Shown here in pieces: positions 1 to 8,200 of a stretch of 19,367 nt of DNA; position 1 is the first letter of the stretch; the number at the start of each line of letters is the position of its first letter. Under the pieces are notes generated by a model. It made no database searches, was not told where the DNA came from, and saw only the letters and a program-made list of their open reading frames with translations. Made by a program: the position numbers and the translations under genes. Source of the stretch: CAYQLK01 sp964418515 (lineage in GTDB: Bacteria; Patescibacteriota; Microgenomatia; CAYQLK01). The stretch is from the NCBI GenBank assembly GCA_964418515.1, contig CAYQLK010000019.1:1-19367 (forward strand), in the 5' to 3' direction.

Positions 1-50
1 CAAGTTGCGCCTCGTATTAGGGCTCGGGTAACTAAGATTTCCTTTAATTA

Positions 51-60
51 CATATAAATA
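51..60 (+). promoter_or_regulatory. possible -10 element upstream of rpoB
   Basis: A TATAAA hexamer lies at 53-58 in AT-rich sequence, about 30 bases before the rpoB start. No convincing -35 hexamer is seen at the right distance, and the start of the window cuts off further upstream context. A TTTAAT at 75-80 is an alternative that would give a nearly leaderless mRNA. No Shine-Dalgarno precedes the rpoB ATG; the preceding bases are mostly T and A. This is a weak call. Confidence 0.25.
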
Positions 61-87
61 GTTCGCTGCCTGTTTTTAATATTTTTT

Positions 88-3000
88 ATGGCTGAAACAA
101 ACTACAAAACACGTCTTTATTGGGGTCGCGAAACTCCTAATCTTCCTAGTCTTGATTTATTAAAAATCCACAAAACCTCTTTCCAGAAATTTTTGGACAC
201 TGGACTTGACGAAGTTGTTCGCGAAATCAATCCGATTGAAGACATTACCGGTAAGAACTACCGTTTGGAATTCTCCAAACTAACTCTCGGTAAACCAGCC
301 ATTACTCCTGAAGAAGCAGTCGAAAAAGGTTTAACCTACGATGCTCCTCTTAAGGTTTACGCCAAACTCACCAACAAACAAACCGAAGAAACAATTAACC
401 AAGAAGTTTTCTTGTGTGATATCCCATTAATGCTCGAACGCGGCACTTTTATTGTTAATGGTGTTGAGCGTGCAATTGTTCACCAGCTGGTTCGTGCTCC
501 AGGTGCTTACTACTCAGCTGCTATGGACCCAGGAACAGGCAAAATTCTTTACACAGCCGAAATCCGCCCTCTAAGAGGATCATGGCTTGAGTTCTCTCTA
601 TCCAGAACAGACACAATTAATGTCAAAATCGACCGCAGACGCAAATTCCCAGTTACTACTTTCCTTCGTGCAATTGGACTTTCAAGTAATGAAGAGATTT
701 TGGAAGCCTTTAAGTTCCTCCCAGAAGAAGAGCTTCAATTCATCCACAACACACTTGCCAAAGACACCACAACTAACGCTGACGAAGCTTTAATCGAAAT
801 CTACCGCAGAATGCGCCCAGGCGATCCTTTGGTTCTTGATACCGCTCGCGCCATGGTCGAAGGAATGTTCTTCAACGACCGCAGATACAATCTAGCTGAA
901 GTCGGTCGTTACAAAATGGACCGCAAACTAAAAGACGTTAAGCCTTTAATTAAAACTGGCGATGACGAAGAAATTAATCCTCTAATTCTTAACAAGAAAG
1001 ATCTTCTTGCTTCAATTGCTTACCTAGTTGGACTTAGTTTTAATAAAGGTCGCGTTGATGATATTGACCACCTTGGTAACCGTCGTGTTCGTTCTGTTGG
1101 AGAACTAACCCAGCAAAACGCTTTCCGTGTCGGTATTCTAAGACTAGAAAGAGTTATTCGTGAAAGAATGACCACTGCTAATCCAGAAATTCCACCAACT
1201 CCAGCTACCCTTGTTAATGCTAGACCAGTTATGTCAGCAATTAACGAATTTTTCCGAACATCTCAGTTAGCTACTATTCTTGATCAAACCAATCCGCTTG
1301 CAGAAGTCGACACAATGCGCAGGCTCTCAGTTATGGGTACGGGTGGTATCACTAGAGAACGTGCAGCTTTTTCGATTCGTGACATTAACTCTTCTCAGTA
1401 CTCTCGTATTTGTCCAGTTAGAAGCCCAGAAGGTCCAAACATTGGTCTTGTTACCTACTTGGCTCTTTATGCTCGTATCAACGAACTTGGATTCATCGAA
1501 GCTCCATACCGCAAAGTTGTCAAAAAAGACGGCAAAGCTTATGTTACCAACGAAATCGTTTACATCACAGCCAACGACGAAGACGACGCAATCATCACTC
1601 ACTCAGAAATAGAAATAGCCAAAGATGGTCAGATTGTCGAAAACCGTGTGCCTATTCGTCACATGGGAGAATTTACAACCGCGCTATCAACTGACGTGGA
1701 TTACATTGATATTATTCCTCGTCAGATTATTGGTACGTCTGCTTCTCTGATTCCTTTCCTTAGTCATGACGATGCTAACCGTGCTTTGATGGGTACTCAC
1801 ATGCAGTGTCAAGCAGTACCACTTCTTATTCCACATTCTCCAATCATTGGTACAGGTATGGAATATCCGGTTTCTGTAACCATGGGGCGTGTTGTTGTTG
1901 CTGAAAAAGATGGAAAAGTCGAATTTGCTGACGCCAACAAAGTTGTCGTCAAATATACAGGCGACAAAGAACTCGTTAGTTACCCAATCCGCAAGTTCGT
2001 TCGCTCACAGCAATCAACTTGTTACTCACAAAGACCATTTGTATACACAGGCGACACCATAAAAACTGGCGATGTTCTAGTCGACGGTCCAGCCTCTGAA
2101 GGTGGAGAATTAGCTCTCGGACAAAACCTCACCATTGCTTATATGAGCTTTGACGGTCTTGGTTACGAGGATGCTATTGTTATTTCTGACAGACTAGTCA
2201 AATCCGACCTTCTTACTTCTGTTCACATCGAAGAGCACACCGCTGTCGTTGTTGACACCAAGCTTGGTCAGGAAGAAACCACTCGCGATATCCCAAACGT
2301 ATCAGAAGAAGATCTTGCCAACCTTGACGAAGATGGAGTCATTGTTATCGGTGCCGAAGTCGGACCTAACGATATTCTTGTTGGAAAAATCGCTCCAAAA
2401 GGAGAAACAGAGCTTACAGCTGAAGAACGTCTACTAAGAGCTATTTTTGGAGAGAAAGCTCGCGAAGTTCGCGACACTTCATTGAGAGTTCCACACGGAG
2501 AGCGCGGAACTGTTATTGGTATCAAAGTTCTGTCTAGAGCTAACGGTGACGAACTAGAACCAGGCGCAATCAAGAAAATCACTGTCAAAATCGCTCAAAT
2601 GCGAAAAGTCGTAGTTGGAGACAAACTTTGTGGACGTCACGGAAACAAAGGTGTTATTTCCAAAATCGTTCCAGAAGCAGATATGCCTCACACTGCCGAA
2701 GGTAAAGCTGTTGATATTATCATTAGCCCTCTATCTGTTCTTGCTCGTATGAACCTTGGACAGCTAATGGAAGCTCATCTTGGAGCTTCAGCTGAAAAGC
2801 TAGGTTACAAAGTAGCCTTGCCAGTATTTGAAGAAGTTGATGAGGATGTAATTGTTGAACAATTTGAAAAAGCTGGTCTTCCGGTCGGTGGCAAAACCAC
2901 ACTTTACGACGGACGTACCGGAGAAGCTTTTGATCGACCAATTGTTGTTGGAACTTCTTATATCTTAAAGCTTATCCACATGGTCGAGGACAAAACCCAC

Positions 3001-3534
3001 GCCCGTTCAACTGGACCTTACTCACTTATTACTCAACAGCCACTTGGTGGTAAAGCTCAAATGGGCGGACAGCGTCTTGGAGAAATGGAAGTCTGGGCAC
3101 TCGAAGCTTACGGAGCCGCTCATATTCTTCAGGAAATGTTAACGATTAAATCTGATGATATTGTTGGACGACCTAAGGCTTTTGAGGCTATTATTAAGGG
3201 CGCAGAAATCCCAACCCCTCAAATCCCTGAATCATTCAAGGTTTTAGTTAAAGAACTACAATCACTTTCATTAAATGTTGAAGCACTTGGTGCAACAATT
3301 ATCGAAGAAGTTGAAAAAGTTGACCCCAAATCTGACGACAAAGTCGAAGTAAAAGCCGACGTTGCCGAAGAAGAAATCTTGGCCGAAATCGTTCCAGACA
3401 TCAAATCAGTTGAAGCACAAACCGTAATCACCGAGGACGAATCAGCAGAAGATGCCGAAGCCGAAGCCGAACTTACCGAACTAGAAGAAAATACCTCCTC
3501 TGACGAGGAAGTCAAAGAAGGAGAGGACAAATAA
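88..3534 (+). CDS. rpoB: RNA polymerase beta subunit
   Basis: This is the catalytic beta subunit of RNA polymerase, which forms the active-site cleft with beta-prime. Its 1148 residues are shorter than the 1342 of E. coli, as expected without the large lineage-specific insertions. Recognisable blocks are the rifampicin-pocket region (about 385-440, including DQTNPLAEV and SPEGPNIGLV), the GDKLCGRHGNKG block and the C-terminal clamp segment GGKAQMGGQRLGEMEVWALE. Within the rifampicin pocket, the residues equivalent to E. coli Q513, F514 and H526 are T396, I397 and T409. Residues about 1078-1148 form an acidic tail (about 28 of 71 are D or E) beyond the usual end of the protein. The ATG at 88 matches the family N-terminus but has no Shine-Dalgarno. 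The TAA stop shares one base with the rpoC ATG. Confidence 0.98.
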   Translation: MAETNYKTRLYWGRETPNLPSLDLLKIHKTSFQKFLDTGLDEVVREINPIEDITGKNYRLEFSKLTLGKPAITPEEAVEKGLTYDAPLKVYAKLTNKQTEETINQEVFLCDIPLMLERGTFIVNGVERAIVHQLVRAPGAYYSAAMDPGTGKILYTAEIRPLRGSWLEFSLSRTDTINVKIDRRRKFPVTTFLRAIGLSSNEEILEAFKFLPEEELQFIHNTLAKDTTTNADEALIEIYRRMRPGDPLVLDTARAMVEGMFFNDRRYNLAEVGRYKMDRKLKDVKPLIKTGDDEEINPLILNKKDLLASIAYLVGLSFNKGRVDDIDHLGNRRVRSVGELTQQNAFRVGILRLERVIRERMTTANPEIPPTPATLVNARPVMSAINEFFRTSQLATILDQTNPLAEVDTMRRLSVMGTGGITRERAAFSIRDINSSQYSRICPVRSPEGPNIGLVTYLALYARINELGFIEAPYRKVVKKDGKAYVTNEIVYITANDEDDAIITHSEIEIAKDGQIVENRVPIRHMGEFTTALSTDVDYIDIIPRQIIGTSASLIPFLSHDDANRALMGTHMQCQAVPLLIPHSPIIGTGMEYPVSVTMGRVVVAEKDGKVEFADANKVVVKYTGDKELVSYPIRKFVRSQQSTCYSQRPFVYTGDTIKTGDVLVDGPASEGGELALGQNLTIAYMSFDGLGYEDAIVISDRLVKSDLLTSVHIEEHTAVVVDTKLGQEETTRDIPNVSEEDLANLDEDGVIVIGAEVGPNDILVGKIAPKGETELTAEERLLRAIFGEKAREVRDTSLRVPHGERGTVIGIKVLSRANGDELEPGAIKKITVKIAQMRKVVVGDKLCGRHGNKGVISKIVPEADMPHTAEGKAVDIIISPLSVLARMNLGQLMEAHLGASAEKLGYKVALPVFEEVDEDVIVEQFEKAGLPVGGKTTLYDGRTGEAFDRPIVVGTSYILKLIHMVEDKTHARSTGPYSLITQQPLGGKAQMGGQRLGEMEVWALEAYGAAHILQEMLTIKSDDIVGRPKAFEAIIKGAEIPTPQIPESFKVLVKELQSLSLNVEALGATIIEEVEKVDPKSDDKVEVKADVAEEEILAEIVPDIKSVEAQTVITEDESAEDAEAEAELTELEENTSSDEEVKEGEDK

Positions 3535-6500
3535 TGAAAGCCTTATTGGATTTTAAAGCGCTAAAAATTACTTTAGCTTCACCTGAAAACATCAAAGAAT
3601 GGTCTCATGGTGAAATAACCAAACCTGAAACAATCAACTACCGTACCCTCAAACCAGAAAAGGACGGACTTTTTGACGAGCGTATTTTTGGACCTGTCAA
3701 AGACTGGGAATGTTACTGTGGTAAATACAAGAGGATTCGATTCCGTGGAATTATTTGTGAGAAATGTGGAGTTGAAGTTACTCAAGCTCGTGTTCGCCGT
3801 GAAAGAATGGGACATCTTAGTTTGTCAGCTCCAGTTGTACACAGCTGGTTTTTTAGGGGTGCTCCAAGCAAACTTGGACTTCTTCTAGACATTTCGCCAC
3901 GTAATCTTGACGCTGTAATCTACTTTGCCAGCTATATCGTAATCTCTCTCGATCCAGAAAAGAGAAAAACCGATATTGAAAAACTAAAGAGTTTGCAGGA
4001 AAAAGAGATTGCCGCCGCTGTTAAGGTTCTTGAAGAACAAATTAACGCTTCCAAAAAGGAATCAGAAGGCGAAATCAAAGCTTTCAAGAAAACCAAAGAG
4101 AAAAACAACCTCGATCTCAAAGTCGAAGAGATGGAACTTGGTTCACGTCACAAAATTGCCTTACTTAGAGATGCTCACAGCGTAGAAATCGGCAAAATCG
4201 AGGAAAAATTCAAAAAACTCGAAAAATTAATGACTTCAATCAAAGCTCTCAATCTACTTGGAGAAGAAGATTACCTTAACCTTAATTATCTTGGGGTTAC
4301 ATCTTTCCTCAAAGTCGGTATGGGTTCTGAGGCCATAAAGACTATTCTTGAAAACATTGACCTCGACGCTCTAGTTACTGACTTAAGAAAAGAACTTACT
4401 GAAGTTTCTGGTATTAAGCACATCAAGGCCGCCAAACGTTTAAGGGTAGCCGAAGGGATGCGCAAGGCAAATCTCAATCCAACATGGATGGTGTTAACTG
4501 TTTTACCTGTACTTCCACCTGACCTCAGGCCTATGGTTCAGCTTTCCGGTGGACGCTTTGCAACTAGTGACCTTAACGATCTTTATCGCAGAGTCATTAA
4601 TCGCAATAATCGTCTCAAAAAACTAATCGATCTTGGTGCGCCAGAAATCATTCTGAGAAACGAAAAACGAATGCTACAAGAATCTGTTGATGCTCTTATC
4701 GACACTAATACTCGTTCAACTAACACTCGCAGTAATCAAGCAGAACTTAGATCTCTATCTGATATGTTGCGCGGTAAGCAAGGTCGTTTCCGCCAGAACC
4801 TTCTTGGTAAGCGTGTCGACTACTCTGGACGTTCAGTTATCGTTGTTGGTCCAGAACTTGACCTTGACCAAGTTGGTATTCCAAAAGAAATGGCTCTAGA
4901 AATGTTTAAGCCTTTCGTTCTTCGTGACCTTATCGGTCTTGGACTTGCTCCAAACGTTAAGAGCGCTAAACATGTTCTTGAGAAGAGACCACCTGAAGTT
5001 TGGGATATTCTCGAAGAAATTACCAAGAACCACCCAGTTCTCATAAACCGTGCTCCAACTTTGCACAAACTAGGTATTCAGGCTTTCTATCCTGTGCTTA
5101 TTGAAGGTGATGCAATTAGAATTCACCCTTGTATCTGTGCTGGATTTAACGCTGACTTCGATGGAGACCAAATGGCTGTTCACGTGCCGCTTTCTAACAA
5201 CGCACAAGCCGAAGCACGTCGCTTAATGATGGCTTCACAAAATATTCTTCGCCCAGCAGATGGTACACCTATTACTATTCCTAACAAGGAAATGGCTCTT
5301 GGTGCTTACTACATCACTTCTATTGACGAAGACTCAACACCAATTGATTCGCTTTTCGTTGACGAAGATGAAGCAATATTTGCTTGGTTGAATGGCAAAA
5401 TCAGCATGCGTCAATTTATTAAAGTCAAAATGAATGGCGAAACCGTCGAGACAACCGTTGGAAGAATCAATTTCAACCGTATGTTGCCTGACAAAATTCC
5501 ATTCCTTAATGAGACTTTCCGTAACTCAACAATCAAATCTACGATTTCAACTTACCTTGAAGATCTCAGTGAAGAAGAACTACTTAAGCTTATCGACAAT
5601 GTCAAAAACATTGGTTTCAGGTTCGCTACAGTATCTGGACTATCTGTTTCCGTCTTCGACAACGAAATTGTGCCAGAAAAAGACACAATTATCGCTGCAG
5701 CCGATAAACGTGTAGACGAAATTGAAAAGAAATTTGACGACGGTCTTATTACCGAAGCAGAAAAGCGTCGTTTGACCAATGATATCTGGACCGAAACAAC
5801 CGATGTTGTTTACCAGAAGACTTGGGCTGCGATTAAATCCGACAACTCAGTCAAAATGATTTCTGATTCAGGTGGAAGCCGTGCTTCTTCTGACCAGATT
5901 AAACAGCTTTCAGGTATGAAAGGTTTGGTTCAGGACCCTTCTGGAAAGATTGTTCCTCTTCCAACCAAGAGCAACTTCCGTCAAGGTCTCTCTGTTTTTG
6001 AGTACTTCACTTCAAGTCGTGGTGCTAGAAAAGGTCTTGCTGACCGTGCTCTACGTACTGCCGAATCAGGTTACCTAACTCGTCGTCTAGTTGATGTATC
6101 ACACGATGTTATCGTTAGAATGCTTGACTGTGGTACAAAAGAAGGCGTAGTTGTTCTTAAGACAGACCCATTCAGAAGAGCTGCTTTTGATGCTCGTATT
6201 CTTGGTCAGGTTTTGGTTAAAGAAGTTAAAGGTATAGCCAAAGCTGGCGATCTTATTGACCTTATTACCGCCAAAACTATTGCAGAAACCGTTGATGAAG
6301 TAGTTGTTCGTTCACCACTAACTTGTGAAGCAACAATTGGTATTTGTGCACTATGTTATGGTCGCGACACTTCAACTCGCAAACTTGTCGAAATCGGAAC
6401 TCCAGTTGGTGTTATCGCTGCTCAAAGTATCGGAGAACCAGGTACACAGTTAACAATGAGAACTTTCCACACTGGAGGTATCGTTGGTACTGACATTACT

Positions 6501-7232
6501 CAAGGTCTTCCACGTGTTGAAGAACTTCTTGAGGCTAGAACGCCAAAGATTTCCTCACCGATAGCTGAAATCACTGGAAAAGTTACCGTTGACGAAACTC
6601 CAGAAGGTTTTGTAATTACTATCAAAAGTTCTGACAAGCCGGTTAATGAAAAACAGTTCTTACTTCCATTAACTGAGGATCTTTTGGTCGCCACAGGTGA
6701 CACGATTACCGCCGGAGAACCATTGTCCAAAGGTCACCTCGATGTCAAAGAAATCTTAAGAGTCAAAGGACTTCGTGAAGCACAAAAATACATTGCTGAT
6801 GAAGCCCAGGCTGTTTACGAAGCACAAGGTGTGCCAATTGATGACAAACACTTCGAAGTAATCATTCGCAAGATGAGTGAAAAAGTTAAAATCACCTCCT
6901 CTGGCGACACCAAATTCCTTCCAGGTGAACACATTGCTAAGCATATTTATGAGTACGAGAATGCCAAAACTATCGCTGAAGGCGGAGAGCCAGCTACTGC
7001 AGAATTAATAATTCTTGGTATTACCAGAGCTTCTCTCTATACCGAAAGTTTCTTATCAGCTGCTTCCTTCCAAGAAACAACCAATGTTCTAACACAGGCT
7101 GCTTCTGAAGGAAAAGTCGATCCACTTCTCGGTATGAAAGAGAACGTTATTATCGGTCGTTTGATTCCAACATCAATCGACAGAGCTTCGGTTGATAACA
7201 TTCCTGCAGAAGGTGAGGTTGACGCGGCTTAA
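3534..7232 (+). CDS. rpoC: RNA polymerase beta-prime subunit
   Basis: This is the RNA polymerase beta-prime subunit, carrying the catalytic magnesium site. The 1232-residue protein has the N-terminal zinc ribbon (C60, C62, C75, C78), the invariant NADFDGDQM loop (D541, D543, D545) and a second zinc site in CEATIGICALC. The trigger-loop/bridge region is seen as SIGEPGTQLTMRTFHTGG near residue 965. A lysine/glutamate-rich stretch at about 140-235 looks like a long coiled coil inserted after the zinc-ribbon region. The ATG overlaps the rpoB stop as TAATG, and AAGGAG lies ten bases upstream inside rpoB, so the two are probably translationally coupled. The last codons contain the promoter for the ribosomal-protein genes that follow. 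Confidence 0.98.
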   Translation: MKALLDFKALKITLASPENIKEWSHGEITKPETINYRTLKPEKDGLFDERIFGPVKDWECYCGKYKRIRFRGIICEKCGVEVTQARVRRERMGHLSLSAPVVHSWFFRGAPSKLGLLLDISPRNLDAVIYFASYIVISLDPEKRKTDIEKLKSLQEKEIAAAVKVLEEQINASKKESEGEIKAFKKTKEKNNLDLKVEEMELGSRHKIALLRDAHSVEIGKIEEKFKKLEKLMTSIKALNLLGEEDYLNLNYLGVTSFLKVGMGSEAIKTILENIDLDALVTDLRKELTEVSGIKHIKAAKRLRVAEGMRKANLNPTWMVLTVLPVLPPDLRPMVQLSGGRFATSDLNDLYRRVINRNNRLKKLIDLGAPEIILRNEKRMLQESVDALIDTNTRSTNTRSNQAELRSLSDMLRGKQGRFRQNLLGKRVDYSGRSVIVVGPELDLDQVGIPKEMALEMFKPFVLRDLIGLGLAPNVKSAKHVLEKRPPEVWDILEEITKNHPVLINRAPTLHKLGIQAFYPVLIEGDAIRIHPCICAGFNADFDGDQMAVHVPLSNNAQAEARRLMMASQNILRPADGTPITIPNKEMALGAYYITSIDEDSTPIDSLFVDEDEAIFAWLNGKISMRQFIKVKMNGETVETTVGRINFNRMLPDKIPFLNETFRNSTIKSTISTYLEDLSEEELLKLIDNVKNIGFRFATVSGLSVSVFDNEIVPEKDTIIAAADKRVDEIEKKFDDGLITEAEKRRLTNDIWTETTDVVYQKTWAAIKSDNSVKMISDSGGSRASSDQIKQLSGMKGLVQDPSGKIVPLPTKSNFRQGLSVFEYFTSSRGARKGLADRALRTAESGYLTRRLVDVSHDVIVRMLDCGTKEGVVVLKTDPFRRAAFDARILGQVLVKEVKGIAKAGDLIDLITAKTIAETVDEVVVRSPLTCEATIGICALCYGRDTSTRKLVEIGTPVGVIAAQSIGEPGTQLTMRTFHTGGIVGTDITQGLPRVEELLEARTPKISSPIAEITGKVTVDETPEGFVITIKSSDKPVNEKQFLLPLTEDLLVATGDTITAGEPLSKGHLDVKEILRVKGLREAQKYIADEAQAVYEAQGVPIDDKHFEVIIRKMSEKVKITSSGDTKFLPGEHIAKHIYEYENAKTIAEGGEPATAELIILGITRASLYTESFLSAASFQETTNVLTQAASEGKVDPLLGMKENVIIGRLIPTSIDRASVDNIPAEGEVDAA

Positions 7233-7248
7233 AAACCTTAGGTATAAT
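7219..7248 (+). promoter_or_regulatory. sigma70-type promoter of rpsL-rpsG-fusA
   Basis: TTGACG at 7219-7224 and TATAAT at 7243-7248 are separated by 18 bases. The -35 hexamer lies inside the last codons of rpoC. Transcription would start near 7255, leaving only about ten bases before the rpsL ATG at 7266 and no Shine-Dalgarno. The str genes can therefore be transcribed independently of rpoBC. Confidence 0.72.
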
Positions 7249-7265
7249 CCCGCGGCTATAAAAAA

Positions 7266-7712
7266 ATGCCAACCATACAACAACTTGTCAGGCACGGACG
7301 CAAATCCAAGCCAAAAAAAATCAAAGCCACGGTTCTTAGGAAGAGTTTCAACTCTCTTATTAACCAGCCTACAATCGGAACCGCTCCTCAAAAGAGAGGT
7401 GTTTGTACTGTAGTCAAAACCATGACTCCCAAAAAACCAAACTCGGCTCTTCGTAAGGTTGCTCGTGTTAGATTAAGTAACAAACAAGAGGTTACAGCTT
7501 ATATTCCAGGTATTGGTCACCAACTTGCTGAGCACTCAGTTGTTATGGTTCGTGGTGGGCGTGTCAAAGACCTTCCAGGTGTTAAGTACCACATTATTCG
7601 TGGCAAGCTTGACGCAACTGGCGTGGTTAATCGTAAAAAAGCTAGATCCTTATACGGAACCAAAAAAGGTGGAGCTACAAGTGCAGCTGAAGCAGCCGCA
7701 AAAGGAATTTAA
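7266..7712 (+). CDS. rpsL: 30S ribosomal protein S12
   Basis: Ribosomal protein S12 sits at the decoding centre of the small subunit. The 148-residue protein carries the family signatures RGVCTVVKTMTPKKPNSALRK, split here as PQKRGVCT and TPKKPNSALRK, followed by GGRVKDLPGVKYH. The lysines corresponding to the classic streptomycin-resistance positions (in TPKKPNS and GGRVKD) are wild type. It is longer than the usual 124-137 residues because of a slightly longer N-terminal region before PQKRG and an alanine-rich C-terminal tail. The ATG at 7266 fits the family start (MPTIQQL). It lies about ten bases after the predicted transcription start, suggesting leaderless or near-leaderless initiation. 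Confidence 0.97.
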   Translation: MPTIQQLVRHGRKSKPKKIKATVLRKSFNSLINQPTIGTAPQKRGVCTVVKTMTPKKPNSALRKVARVRLSNKQEVTAYIPGIGHQLAEHSVVMVRGGRVKDLPGVKYHIIRGKLDATGVVNRKKARSLYGTKKGGATSAAEAAAKGI

Positions 7713-7717
7713 TAATC

Positions 7718-8197
7718 ATGTCTAGAAAAAATACATTTACCAGAAGAATAACCGAGCCAGATCCAGTTTATAGCTCACCAGTTATTACTCGTTTTATTAA
7801 CCGAGTTATGGAATCAGGCAAAAAAACCATCGCTCAAAAAATCGTTTACTCCGCACTTGAAGAAATCGCAGTCAAAACCAAAAAAGACGGCATGGAAGTA
7901 TTCGAAGCTGCAATTAATAATGTTGCTCCAAGAGTCGAGGTTCGTCCTCGTCGCGTTGGTGGCGCCAACTATCAGGTTCCTGTCGAAGTTCGAGGTGACC
8001 GCAAAGAAGCTTTAGCTATTCGCTGGATCATTAAAGCCGCTCACGACCGACCTTCACGCGAATATCACACAATGAAAGATAAATTAGTCGCTGAACTTAT
8101 TGATGCCAGCAACAATGTTGGAGCTGCCATTAAGAAAAGAGAAGATACTATCAGAATGGCTGACGCTAACAAAGCCTTTGCACATTTTAGGTGGTAA
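7718..8197 (+). CDS. rpsG: 30S ribosomal protein S7
   Basis: Ribosomal protein S7 nucleates assembly of the 30S head and contacts the E-site tRNA. The 159 residues are the usual length. The conserved segments LINRVMESGKK-like (FINRVMESGKKTIA), NVAPRVEVRPRRVGGANYQVP and REYHTMKDKLVAEL are all visible. It follows rpsL after five bases and is followed by fusA after three, the normal str-operon order. A weak AAAGGAA lies about ten bases before the ATG, inside the end of rpsL. Confidence 0.97.
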   Translation: MSRKNTFTRRITEPDPVYSSPVITRFINRVMESGKKTIAQKIVYSALEEIAVKTKKDGMEVFEAAINNVAPRVEVRPRRVGGANYQVPVEVRGDRKEALAIRWIIKAAHDRPSREYHTMKDKLVAELIDASNNVGAAIKKREDTIRMADANKAFAHFRW

Positions 8198-8200
8198 TCT

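Noticed and set aside
88..7232. Intein or large insertion in rpoB or rpoC
   Set aside because: Conserved blocks are continuous; the only insertion-like segment is the coiled coil in RpoC, which has no splicing motifs.
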